Of a DNA stretch of 64,000 nucleotides, positions 36,840 through 48,762 are shown piece after piece. The notes below the pieces were generated by a model. That model saw nothing but the letters and a program-made list of their open reading frames with translations. It searched no databases and was not told the DNA's origin. The stretch comes from Trichoplax sp. H2 (lineage: Eukaryota; Placozoa; Uniplacotomia; Trichoplacea). The first letter of the stretch is position 1, and each line of letters begins with the position of its first letter. Made by a program: the position numbers and the translations under genes. The stretch spans positions 124,001-188,000 of the forward strand of contig NOWV01000100.1 of assembly GCA_003344405.1 (NCBI GenBank), in the 5' to 3' direction.

Positions 36840-39800
36840 ATGAACGTCAAAATCAAAAACAGAAGTCAACATGCGATCGCCAATGAAAATTTTAATAATG
36901 GTAACTACCAAGCTGCACTTACATTGTACATGCAAATACTGGAGGACTGTCGCAAAGTTGATCATCAAATCGACAAGGCAACCCAAGCAGATCTATGTAA
37001 TGCCAACTTAAATGTTGCCAAAGCCCACTGTATGCTTTATCATAGCCAACAAGCAAATCACTTTTGTTGCCAATCACATCAATTAGCTAAGCAATTAACC
37101 GATAATCACTTAATAGTAGCCGAATACCATGATTGCTCTGGTGATATTAAAAGACTGGCTGGTCGATATTGTGAAGCATTGGTAGAATATCAAGAATCGT
37201 TTAGTACTAGAATTAGCGTCAAAGGAGAAGACAATCCGAGTACGGCAAAGTCATTTAACAAAATTGGTAAAATACTTTATTTACAACAAAAATATAATGA
37301 ATCTCTTCACATGCAGCAAAAAGCACGTAATATTTTATTACTACAAGTAGATAACAACAATATTCCAAACATCGATATTGCCGAAGTTTATTCCGATATC
37401 GGAATGGTTTACATGTCACAAGGAAATTTATTAGATGCAAGCATTCTATTTGAGAAATCGTTACTCGTTATTATTAAAATATTAGGAGAGAATAATCTAC
37501 GAGTAGCGGATATATATAATAAACTTGGTTCGGTTTATTTAATGCAAAATCAATTAGAAGAAGCTACAGCTATGTTTAAAAAAGCTTCTAATATAATTAA
37601 TGAGATAATCGGTCTGAATACTTTAGAAGCAGCTACGACTTTTAATAACTTTGCTAGAATTCAACTAGCGCAAGGCAAATACGACGAAGCCGAATTAATG
37701 TGCTCAAAATCTTTGAGTATACAAATAGTACGATTAGGGAATAATCATTTAAAAATCGCAGAAACCTATACAACTCTAAGCCAAGTGTATAAAGGAGTCA
37801 AGAAATACAATGAAGCAATAGATGCCCTACAAAAAGTCATAAACATGCAGCGTATGATATTAGGCGATAGGCACTTGATCATTGCAGAATCTTACTTTAA
37901 TATAGGTGAAATTTACGACTTACAAGCCAGCTATGACGATTCGCTATTATTTTATCAAGTATGTTTAAAAATTCGACTAGAAATTAGTGGGGATATGGAT
38001 GAAAATGTGGCCAAAACCTATCATCGTATCGGATTAGCCCAGTTCTCACTAGGAGAATATAACAATGCTCTAAATCACTATCATCATGGATTACGATGCT
38101 ATCTAGAAATGATTGGATTTCAGAATTTAACTGTAGCTTCATTACTTAATGATCTTGGACTTGCTAATCAAAAGTTAGAAAATTATAACGAAGCAATTAG
38201 CGTTCATTCTCAAGCTATATCCATACAACGGCGATTGCTGGGTCAATGCAATTCATCTTTAGCTTCATCATATAATAGCATTGCAATAGCTTATCAACTG
38301 AATGGCAACTTTAACCAAGCTATATGCATGCTACAGAAAAAATTAAAAATTCAGTTAGTATTACTGGGAAAGAACGATACAAAAATTGCTAATACATACA
38401 GCAATCTCGGATCGTTATATCAACTACAAGGTAAATATGTTGATGCATTAGTTATGTATAAAAAGTGTAAAAAAATTCTACTCAAAGTCTTGGGTAATAA
38501 CAATATAGATTTAGCAGAATCACACCGTAATATAGGATTCATTTACATACTACAAGGTCGATATGACGATGCAATGTCATTACTTAGGCAAAGTTTACAA
38601 ATTTATTATGAAAAACTAGGCCAAAATGATTTAGAAGTAGTTAAAGTGTATGAGAATATCGGATCAATATACAACTGCCAAAGAGATTTCAGTAGCGCAT
38701 TAGGAGCCTACCGGAAATGTTTAGCAATAAAGCTAACGCTGTTAGGAAATAATCATTTTGATTTAGCGGTGACTTATAGCGATATTGCTTCTATTTATTA
38801 TTCAATTGCTCAATTCGATCAAGCTCTAGGTTCTTATGAGAAATGTTTAAAAATTCAAGAAAACCATCTTGGTCTCGATCATTTACAAGTAGCAACAACA
38901 TATTATAATATTGGAAAGATATATTATCTACAAAACAAGCAAGATACCGCTTTAGCTATGTATAACAAGTGTAAAAATATCCAACTGAAAAGTCTTGGCG
39001 AAAAAAATCCTACCATTGCTAAATTATATATCAGCATAGGATTAGTACATGTATCGAAAGAGCAATATGAAGATGCTATGTTGTTATATCAGAAAGGATT
39101 AGCAATTCAAATAAAATATTTGGGTAGTAATAATTCGCAGACTGCATCGACTTTATCAAATATAGCATCAGTCTACAAAGCTCAAAATAAATTTGATGAC
39201 GCTATATCTTTATATAACAATTGTATTTCTATCGAAGAAGAATTATCGGGTGATCATCATGGATGCATGATAATATTATATCAAAATTTGGCCTCAACCT
39301 ATGAATCATGCGATAAATTAGACGATGCAATCAAGGCATATCACAAATGTTTAAATATTCAACAACACCTATTTGGAGAAAATAGTCTCCACGTCGCTTC
39401 CACATTTAATGATATTGCTTCCATTTACGTCAAGCAAAGCAAGCACAACGATGCAGCATTTCAATGTGAAGAAAGTATTAAGATACTTAATAAAGCTCTT
39501 GGAGATAAGAGTCTACTAGTTGTAACTATGTATAATAAATTAGCAAATATTTATGCAGAACAAGGGCACATAGATAAGGCTTTAACCACATTACATCAGA
39601 GTCTGGACATCTTTCTAGCACTTCGAAAAGAAAAAAGCTCCAAAAATGAAACTATTTTATTTCGAGACGCCTTAGAATGCAAACAACAATTTAAATGTTT
39701 TGATCAGATGTCATTATTACAAAAGACCGTCGATATTCAACAGAATTTTTTGGGTGACTACAATTCACTTGTTTCTATGTCAAATCATAACTCTGGAAGC

Positions 39801-40253
39801 ACATACCTAGCAGCAGATAGATTAGATGATGCATTAAAAATTTGCAACAAATGCTTAAAAATTCAACGGCAAATTCTTGATGACAACCATCCCGCTTTAG
39901 CTAAAACCTATTATAAGCTGGGGATAATTTATCTACAACAGGACAATCATAAGGATGCTCTGAGCATGTTTCAGCTATCTATTGATATCCAAAATAGAAA
40001 TGATGACGATAACGATGCTCTGTTAGCCAATTGTTATCAAAGCATTGCTTCGATCTATAAGCTAAGCGGTAATAAAACTTCAGCAATCATGATGTACGAT
40101 AAATGTTTAAACATTCAGAAAACTCTATTTGGAGAAAGTTATCCAAATATTTCCGAAATTTGTCAAGAGCTGAATGAAATCGCTATAACCGACTCGCGTA
40201 AGTTCTACAATATTGAAAAAATAATTAGCCCACAATGTGAATTTTATGTGTAG
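36840..40253 (+). CDS. Intronless protein made of ~26 KLC-type TPR repeats
   Basis: 1,137 residues from ATG at 36840 to TAG at 40251-40253. Nearly the whole protein is a 42-residue repeat of the kinesin-light-chain/nephrocystin type, with consensus AxTYxNIGxIYxxQGKYxxA, then an L-x-x-Y-x-K-C-L-x-I-Q helix and L-G-x-N-H-x at the turn. I count about 26 units in near-perfect register; units 22-23 (about residues 900-980) are irregular, with inserted charged residues. Tandem TPRs form a superhelical scaffold that binds peptides. No kinase, NB-ARC, caspase, DEATH or transmembrane segment is present. The open frame extends upstream only through non-ATG codons to 36807. A 3.4-kb single exon in an intron-rich neighbourhood suggests retroposition or a rapidly expanding family. 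The specific role is unknown. Confidence 0.9.
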   Translation: MNVKIKNRSQHAIANENFNNGNYQAALTLYMQILEDCRKVDHQIDKATQADLCNANLNVAKAHCMLYHSQQANHFCCQSHQLAKQLTDNHLIVAEYHDCSGDIKRLAGRYCEALVEYQESFSTRISVKGEDNPSTAKSFNKIGKILYLQQKYNESLHMQQKARNILLLQVDNNNIPNIDIAEVYSDIGMVYMSQGNLLDASILFEKSLLVIIKILGENNLRVADIYNKLGSVYLMQNQLEEATAMFKKASNIINEIIGLNTLEAATTFNNFARIQLAQGKYDEAELMCSKSLSIQIVRLGNNHLKIAETYTTLSQVYKGVKKYNEAIDALQKVINMQRMILGDRHLIIAESYFNIGEIYDLQASYDDSLLFYQVCLKIRLEISGDMDENVAKTYHRIGLAQFSLGEYNNALNHYHHGLRCYLEMIGFQNLTVASLLNDLGLANQKLENYNEAISVHSQAISIQRRLLGQCNSSLASSYNSIAIAYQLNGNFNQAICMLQKKLKIQLVLLGKNDTKIANTYSNLGSLYQLQGKYVDALVMYKKCKKILLKVLGNNNIDLAESHRNIGFIYILQGRYDDAMSLLRQSLQIYYEKLGQNDLEVVKVYENIGSIYNCQRDFSSALGAYRKCLAIKLTLLGNNHFDLAVTYSDIASIYYSIAQFDQALGSYEKCLKIQENHLGLDHLQVATTYYNIGKIYYLQNKQDTALAMYNKCKNIQLKSLGEKNPTIAKLYISIGLVHVSKEQYEDAMLLYQKGLAIQIKYLGSNNSQTASTLSNIASVYKAQNKFDDAISLYNNCISIEEELSGDHHGCMIILYQNLASTYESCDKLDDAIKAYHKCLNIQQHLFGENSLHVASTFNDIASIYVKQSKHNDAAFQCEESIKILNKALGDKSLLVVTMYNKLANIYAEQGHIDKALTTLHQSLDIFLALRKEKSSKNETILFRDALECKQQFKCFDQMSLLQKTVDIQQNFLGDYNSLVSMSNHNSGSTYLAADRLDDALKICNKCLKIQRQILDDNHPALAKTYYKLGIIYLQQDNHKDALSMFQLSIDIQNRNDDDNDALLANCYQSIASIYKLSGNKTSAIMMYDKCLNIQKTLFGESYPNISEICQELNEIAITDSRKFYNIEKIISPQCEFYV

Positions 40254-43200
40254 TAATTTGTCTTATATTCTTCAAGTGAATAACGCCTGTAATACTGCAT
40301 ATTTTATCTAGCAAGAAATCAAACTTCTTTATTCAAGAATTGTAGACAAAGCTAAGAAATTAAGACGTACATTCAGGAAAAGTATTCATGTATTTCTTAA
40401 GGTATAACAGGACATTAGCATAATATATTTGAGGTATAAGTATTACTTTATGCACTTACTGAACAACATTCATGAATTACTTGTATATATACAAACGAAA
40501 TAATACATTGTAGCAAGGATAATGCCTATACCAGTGCGTAATTTAATACGGTAGTAAAGTAAATTCAACATTTGATAAATAATAATCAGATAAAGGCATT
40601 TTAACTCGAACAAATACTGTGTGCAGTAACACTTATACAGATAATTTTCTACCGTCAAGAAAAGTTCGTTATGATACCCAATTAGTCTTACGTAACAGAA
40701 TTTGTACCGGAATTTTCAGATTACCGATGATATAAACTATTTTTGGCAAGTTCAAATACATGTATTACTTAATTTCACTAATAGAAACTATATTACAAGA
40801 TCATAGTATCTATTCGGTTGAAATATGAAAAAGGGATACTGTTAAATTTCTTATCCGTAAACTTACATTTATCATCTGCTGTACAATTGTATACTTAGCA
40901 GATAATTTTATTTTTATTTCAGACAAATAATAATTCTATCACGTAATTAAAAAACGATGATAGCATTCATGAAATGATAAATAACTTGATCAACTTCTAC
41001 TAAATTTAATGTAGCATAAGGGTATATATTGTATAAACTTGCATGAATTATGTTATACTTTTATAAATCGTAACTATTTTCATTCTAGAATATCAATTTT
41101 ACTTGAAATTGATTTAAGGTTAAATAGCTAGGTCTACCATGATTTGTATAGATAATTGTATTGCTGGAGCAATAAAATTGCTGTAGATGAATCTGCATGT
41201 TGTATTTAGCTGCAATTAACTGAAAAGCCATTTTTAACGATACTTATTTGTATCACTTATAACATTCAATGTTAATCTCTTGAATAAATGCGCGTATGTC
41301 TTCATAATTTTAACTTGTAGCGATTTATATATTTTTTTCTGGTACTTAGTTCGAATAGCCTTAGATAATTATGTCTAAGATCTTTAGTTTGCTCTAAAAA
41401 ATAATGTCATTACGATCTCACTCCATGATGAATTCCCTGTGCGCACTTATTTCATTTAGCCCGGACTAATTTTAGCTATCAAGTAAAACAGGATCCATTT
41501 TTTATAAGTATTAAATTAGAATCGCAAAATTCAATATGTTACTAGTACAGAAAGAAAAAATAGTATTGAATATGAATTTAGATAAACATACACACTAAGT
41601 AGAGGATATTGCCATAAGATCTCAATTGCTAATTACAACATAGCATGAAAGTCATTTCTTGGGAACAGAGTTAAGTGCGTAATATCGAGCTTTGTAGAAT
41701 AATTTTATGAAGTTGCATTCACAACTACGGTTTCTGTTAAAAGCGATGCAAATTATGTATCAGACTTTCTTATATCAGTTTAAGACGGAAAATACTATGA
41801 ACCTTAATACTTTATACATAAATACATATTTAGCGATTACTTAATTCTAGGTTACAATTTCTCGTACTAGAACTCATGATTAGTAGAATATTTTAGATAT
41901 CCGTATACCCGTATCCGAATGTTCTGCCTAGCGATTCCAGGCTGAAAATTACGATCTTTCAACCCAAGAAATAATAATACGTAGCAACAATAAGTACATA
42001 TCCATAACATATTTTCCTCAAATGATACAGCTATATTGAGATTTTAAGATGAAGTAAAGATAGCAGTGAAAATCCTATCTTTCCGTTTATAAGTTTGTTT
42101 ACGCTCTTTCTTTTATGCGATATAAATATATATTGCAAAAGGAAATTTATAATACACATCCTTTTAGAAAATTAGTATGTTATAGGCTAAATTTATTAAT
42201 GAAGGAGAAATGGTACAAGTAATCTGTTCACCACTTGCATAATATGGGTTTACAATTAATGTCTTATTGACTATGAATTGCACTGGCTGGTGCAATCGGA
42301 AAATATAAAGTTAATCTTAATTTACTATCTAATTTAAGAAACGATACTAAATTCCCATAAAACTACGTACATTCTCATACTGATGATAGACTACGGAATT
42401 TGATGGAACGTTATTCTAATTGTGAGTTATTTCGGCGAGAAAAGTATGAGCAGGATAGCTAAAGTGAACGAAAATCTATAGGTTGTTAAACGTATGTTAA
42501 CAGAATGCAATTTACTTTATATATGCGATAGAACTGTTGAGTTGATTTCAATAACTATCTATAAGTCTATAAGATATTGACTTATTTTCAAAATAGTAAA
42601 TAAAATGGAATAAGATTTAGCTGAATAATTAGAGAGTCTAGACATACTTTGATGTCAGTGTCTAAATAGTTCATTTTTAATTTGCATAAGAAAACAAATC
42701 TTTTAGAAAGCCATTGTCCAAATTTAGTTTATTCCCCTCAAGATAGATATTTTTATCAATATTAAGATTAAAGTGATGTTGATATACGCGTAATATAAAA
42801 ATTTTCTCATCTATCTAGTTATCAGAAAACATTTTCCGAGTATTAATATCATTATCGAATGATATAATTAAAATTCTTTAATATGCGTTGTCATAGATTA
42901 ATTATGTGGGAAGTACAGTAGGTTATCAAAGTACCTTAATTGTCGCCAACAAATTGCCCCTGGAAACATAAAGCCTAACTCTAATTTAGCTTCTAGCTAA
43001 ACTGCTGTATATAATTGTATAATTTTACATCAAGGTCAATTAATTAAGCTAAAATTTTGCCTTACATTTTATCAATATTATAATCTTTAACTTTGTGACG
43101 ATCGTATTGACGTGAAATTCAATTGATTAAGAAATTACCATTCAAGTGGCTTACGATATATAACTGAAGAATAGGATGAAGCAAAATTTTTTATTAGATT

Positions 43201-45540
43201 ATATCAAATTGTGATTTTAGGTTAATAGGATTTATATAACATAAAAATTGAAAATTTTTCATTACTTTTATTAGTAATCATTGAATATATTGCAGAAAAT
43301 TAAGATAGGTCAATATTGCCATCATCTTTCAATATGACACGCAACGGATTAATTGGACATGTGTCTGACAAATAATTACCATAAAAAAGAGCATTTTATC
43401 ATGGAGAATTATATGCAATTTCTTTCGCTAGATGCTTGCTAATTTGATGTTTACTGTTTCATATCATAATCTGTGCAAATTGATGTAAATTTTTTACTGG
43501 GTTTTTTCGATAATTATAGACTATGTATGACATGATAACTTCACATCATTTGGTCTATGAAGTTTATTTTTAAATTAATTTAAAACGAATAGACAGGTAT
43601 AAAATACACGTATAAAAGATTAACAAATAACCTTTACAGGAACTTGGTATTTAAAATTTCATGACAAAGCAAGAAAAGGATTCCTCTTAGTTACATCCAT
43701 ATTAATCATGGCGATTATTTTTCTACGTAATTTCCTGCTCATAAAACATTAACTTTTTCCGTTTTTTCCAAAAAATTATATTCGACATTGTTTATATCAT
43801 TTAGACAACATCGAATTAGTTAATACATTGGGATTCATAATCAAAAATCTAAGTATTAAAGATTTTCAAATAGCGAATTAAGAGGCCTGTTCTTCGCTAC
43901 TGAAATTGTAGTCACAAAAGAGCATTTGAGTAGAACATTTAACTGCATACTTTATGATTACTTAATGATTACGTTATATGTACAGTATTAGTGCTTTCGT
44001 ATATTGATAAGCAGAATTGAAGGAAAGAATTGAAATTTCGTTGTGTTTATGTGAAAGTCCAGGACTGGACTGTACTGAGGGCTATTTTAAGGTATAATTA
44101 TTATCCATAACATTACTTCCTTTCGATTTTATCGATTTAGGTTTGCTTTTGATATCAAAATATTGCGACATACATGAAAAATTTACCAATTCATAATTTG
44201 AATAGGCTTTATGCAGCAAGATTAATACTGTTTACGATCTGATACAATACAAAGAGTATCAAATATCTATTGTTTGCGCGAATTATTCCCTCAAAATAAT
44301 TCCATTATGATATAGAGTATAAAGCGCTGCTATCGCATTAATTGCAATTCATTATGAATTAATATCAATATTCTCAGTGAAATAGTCATGATTTTGACGC
44401 TTATAATACTAGCATCCTAACAATAAAATCAGAATTTCAATGATTTAAGAATAAAGGAAGTAATAATTAAGTAAATTAAATATATTGAATATAAATAGAT
44501 AAAATAAAAAATATTAGAGCTATCTACCGTTTACAAGATAAAAATTTAAGTATTACACTAGTTTACGTGACTAACCGTGTAAATTAATTAAAATACAATT
44601 CGCTTTAGTTTAATTTCGGGATGTCGAAGCCTTCAAAATAAAATTCTAAACTGTTGCTGTTGTAGTTTATGTCACCTAATTACTATAAAATATTATAATA
44701 CAATATTAGAGTTAGCGAATTTATAACGCTATGTTAAGTAGAATAATTTCAAAAACTACAACATTACAATAATCATTCACTTATTTTCTATCTAATATCA
44801 GAGTATCGAATAAATATTTGATTATGCTCTGGAGAACGAATAGTAGATAGCGTACTCACTCATATAAGATTTTGCGGTTAACTGTAAGTGCCGGCACGAT
44901 CAAGCATTGCACTTCTGCAAATACGATGTTCTTAATACTCAGCTAACAATTGCGGACTTCTCTTACAAACACAAACCAATACCCTCTATTTAACGTAACA
45001 GAAACATTAGAGAAGGTAGTCTTAAAAATTTGACCAGATCTAAATCGTTAATAGGTATGTGCCTCATTTTATCGGTACCTTTGGAAATCATCTAACCATC
45101 AGCATTAAATGAATTAAATGTTCAATCCTTATATTCAGTTGTATTTGCTAATCAAAGTATCAGCATATTTTTTAACATGCTATTGAAAAATAGGTTTGGA
45201 TATAATCTTTCGACTTTTCTAGTCTTTGAGAGCAAGGCAGTAATTATATTACTGTAAAAAATTTTCCCTACGCCGATCAGATATCAAATAGTTTACTAAG
45301 GAAACAATGTGAAAATTCTCTTTATTAGCGACCAAGTAATTTAATCCTTAATGTCATTTCAGATTAACTTGCTTTAATGACAGCTAGAAACATCACGATA
45401 TTTGAGTACATTCACAAAATCAATCCATTAATCATAAATAAGTAAACATCTTGCCGACTGTAATGAAATGACAAGTGTAGAGATCAAGCTACAAAACTTT
45501 AACAAACTTTGATTTCACTTTCGTTGCACTCCGGTCGACT

Positions 45541-46330
45541 TAGCAAAACTTTGACACCAAATAAAATTTGAGGAAATAACCGAACAACAATTTATTACAA
45601 AACAAAAATGGAGAGAAGTATAAACCGAACAACCTTACAAATACTTAGCTTTAGGTATTATTATTATAAATGACAGACTTAAAAACTGTCAACGACCAAA
45701 CAACCTTTCAAAAAGAAGAACGTTTTAACTTACGACAATTTGACCCCGAAGGCCTTTTAAATTCAATAAGTTCTTCAAATAAAATCTTCTTCTGCTCTTC
45801 CTCCAAATTTTCTAATTGCATTATCATTTATAGGCTTCGTAGAGCCGTCAGAGGTATTTAAAACTAAACATTTGCTAACCAACCGCTCTTAAGATCCGTT
45901 TTAGAAAACTACTTTGCACCGTTTATCGCCATTTAAGTAAACAAAAATCATTCAAAGTTCAGACACAATTTACCCTACGATTCCCTTACAAAACACTATA
46001 AAACTAACAAGCTAACTATAAAAATACATCAAAACTTCACTTCTAACATAATTTCTATCATTAATACACTATAAAAGTCTAAAAATCAACCTTTAAACAT
46101 CAAGATTTAGTCATAAAAATAACATTCTAACTACTTAACAATCAACACAACCTCTGCCAATTTCCATCTTATTTTCTATTTTTCCTCACTAAATTCTCCT
46201 AATGTGACTTCAAGTCACGTCATAAAATTCCAAAGTTTCAAATTCATAACAAAAAGTCCAAATTTCAAAAATCAACTCTTACGATATTTTTCATAAACTT
46301 AAATCCAAAATTTACAACAGAAAAATTATA
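45541..46330. other. G-depleted, strand-asymmetric tract
   Basis: The plus strand has very few G. A hand count of 46, the six 60-base lines from 45961 to 46320, gives 15 G against 81 C. Surrounding DNA has roughly equal G and C. It includes a perfect odd palindrome GTGACTT-C-AAGTCAC at 46204-46218. Frames within it are short. It could be a decayed element transcribed on the minus strand, or a local mutational asymmetry. Confidence 0.7.
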
Positions 46331-46425
46331 TGACATAAATTAAAACAGGAAAATTATATCGGACACAAACCCGACCGGTTCCAGAATCCGAAAATTATAT
46401 CGGACATAAATCCGGAAAAATTCGG
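46321..46425. repeat. Short repeated AAATTATATCGGACATAAA motif
   Basis: Near 46322 (AAAATTATATGACATAAA), 46351 (AAATTATATCGGACACAAA) and 46391 (AAAATTATATCGGACATAAA) the same phrase recurs at 30-40-bp spacing, with CCGAAAA/CCGGAAAA flanks in the later copies. It abuts the G-depleted tract and may be the end of the same element. Confidence 0.65.
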
Positions 46426-46539
46426 TTTTTATAAAGATCACAGTAATCGCTTATCGAAAAAATTTATATGACTATTACGACTACTTTTCTGACATTAGTA
46501 TCGCTTAGTATTCGCGAGTATTGACAGTTGTTTAGCGTC

Positions 46540-46590
46540 AGATTGTACTGTAACTGTACGATTATAGACTACTGTACATTACAGTACTTT
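46540..46590. repeat. GTAC-palindrome cluster
   Basis: ACTGTAACTGTACG followed by ACTACTGTACATTACAGTAC. This is the third place in the window with this vocabulary. Confidence 0.5.
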
Positions 46591-48762
46591 ATCGTCATGT
46601 TATAAATCCCCTTTCTCTAAGGATAGGGTTTTGCTACTAAGTCAAATTCCTTTACAATTTGAATAGACGATCAAACGCCCTTTCTTTAGATTAGCCATTT
46701 GCTCTAGGGCTACTTCGATAGTAATCTATATAATACCTTGTAAAATAATGAAGAAGAAAAGATGGCGACATGATGATTTGGCAGGGTAAAACTTTAAGAC
46801 ACTATCACTTTCTAGGTATTTTCTATAGTAAAATAATACTAGTTACATACTAAAAGCTACAAAGGACTCTACTTTTAGTCCTTTACTACACGGCAATTAC
46901 TCAATAAGTTATCTCTCTTTATGTGAGTAACGAAAGCATAATAAAAATATAATAATAAGCTCTAACTTCTATTGAAATTATAGGTATAATAAAACCATAT
47001 TATAGGTCTGGCGTGGATATTAAACGGCTTTATCTAGATTCAATATTGAGTAGTTATATCGATATTTTATAAAGTAATGATCAACCATCACAGTCTGAAA
47101 AACGAAACACCATCAGTTATCTTGTTTTACACAATAGCCCAGATGCATTTTATTTTATGGTAAATAACACGAAGCAGGTTATTGCTTCAAACTTGCTTTT
47201 CAGAATATAGATAATTTAATTATTATTACCTTTAAGGTGAATATGCAGTAAATATATAATTTCAAGCTAAAGTTATCGTCAGGATAACTTTAGGTAATGT
47301 AATTCTAACGCCGATATGAATTCAAATGGGCGTTATGCTTACTGCATGCGTTAACTTAACGTTGCTGATTTTTAAATAATTACCAACCATAGCTCGACTG
47401 GAAAATAGAATAATATTAACAAGATTATTTCTTTGAAACCTTACAAATTATGCGCAAGCTACTTAAACTTGGATATTCATTATTAATAACTTTGTTGTCC
47501 TAAAGAATGTACGAAGGTGAACATAACGTAGTGATAACATTTTATCGCAACTGATATAAGGATCCATTGCAATGTGAATTATTCCATAAGCACTGTAAAT
47601 AATGTCTCAGAATAACACGGATCGAAATTAATATCACAATTAAAAATCGAATAAGTATCATTCATCACAATGAAATATCATAATTAAAAACACATGTTAT
47701 GCACGAGTAATATTAAATATTTAATATTAACACATAAATAGAATTATTTCGGTAAAATGCAATTTAAAAAAATGTAAATGTTAACAGAAGGAAAGTTTCA
47801 TGTACCTATCTATCGTAAGTTTTTCGTTATCAAAATTTGGCAGACATATTATTTTAGGTTATTAGGAAGACCTGATCTTCCAATCGGTAAATCTTTACTT
47901 TATTTCCAATCACATAAGCGTTTATACAACGAATCAGTAGATCTCTTATACCTAGCTGTGTGTTAGCAAATAATAATTATATTTTATTAGTTTGCTCGGT
48001 AAGTATCTGACTGTGTCTACAACAATATTATACTGTAATCAAAACAATCTATTAGTCATAAATATAAGTTGACTATAAGGCTAAAATCATTCGGTAGTCA
48101 CATTTCAATTCTTACTGCACATCTTATTACGAAGCTTAGCAAATTAAGAGTAGTTTTTGTAATTAATTTATTATGAATATTGATATGTAATTAGTATATA
48201 CTTAATATAATAATTTATTGATAGATACTGCATACGATAATATTATCCTTAAAAAGATAAAGTATTCTATCTAGTACGGTACATTGAATTCTACCGGAGA
48301 AAATACTTCGGAATCCAAGGTAATGTTTATTAATGATCTGCCATTTTTAAATCGTACGTATTAATACCAGAGTGGTAGATTTTTAGGTTACTACGGCCTC
48401 ATCCTGGTTAAAATTCGTATCCTTAGATCAGTTATTATGTTACAATGCTGATAAACTCTGCAATTTTGCTGAAATTCTGCTTTATCCTTGATTCTATTTC
48501 TTAATTTTTTTTAAATTAAAAGAATGTTCTAACTCACAGTGAGCAGCACCTACTTAGCGCTAGATATTCAGCTTTCGGACTATTATTTGTTGATTTATTG
48601 TAATATAGATCATAAGCTCAAGCTATCAACTTCCCTGGGGTAAACTACATTGACAAATCTGAACGAAAATTTCCCGCATAGAAAACTTCGCAAATTAGAT
48701 AGTAACAAATCAGTTCCCGTATATAAACGTGTTCAAATTATTCGAAGTTTACGCTATATATT

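Larger units (their letters stand above)
40254..48762. other. Intergenic, 8.5 kb, with a strand-asymmetric tract
   Basis: No gene was recognised. From 40.25 to about 45.5 kb the DNA is featureless and AT-rich. From about 45.54 to 46.33 kb the plus strand is strikingly poor in G. At 46.32-46.44 kb an ATTATATCGGACATAAA phrase repeats. At 46.54-46.59 kb ACTGTAC palindromes appear. The remaining 2.1 kb before the broken receptor is unremarkable. Confidence 0.5.

Noticed and set aside
45708-45827. Minus-strand 39-residue frame with a Glu/Leu-rich, coiled-coil-like stretch
   Set aside because: It is short and overlaps a plus-strand frame. With a skewed base composition on this strand, acidic and Leu codons are expected by chance.
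47778-47966. 62-residue frame as a possible neuropeptide precursor near the receptors
   Set aside because: No signal peptide and no repeated dibasic cleavage sites.
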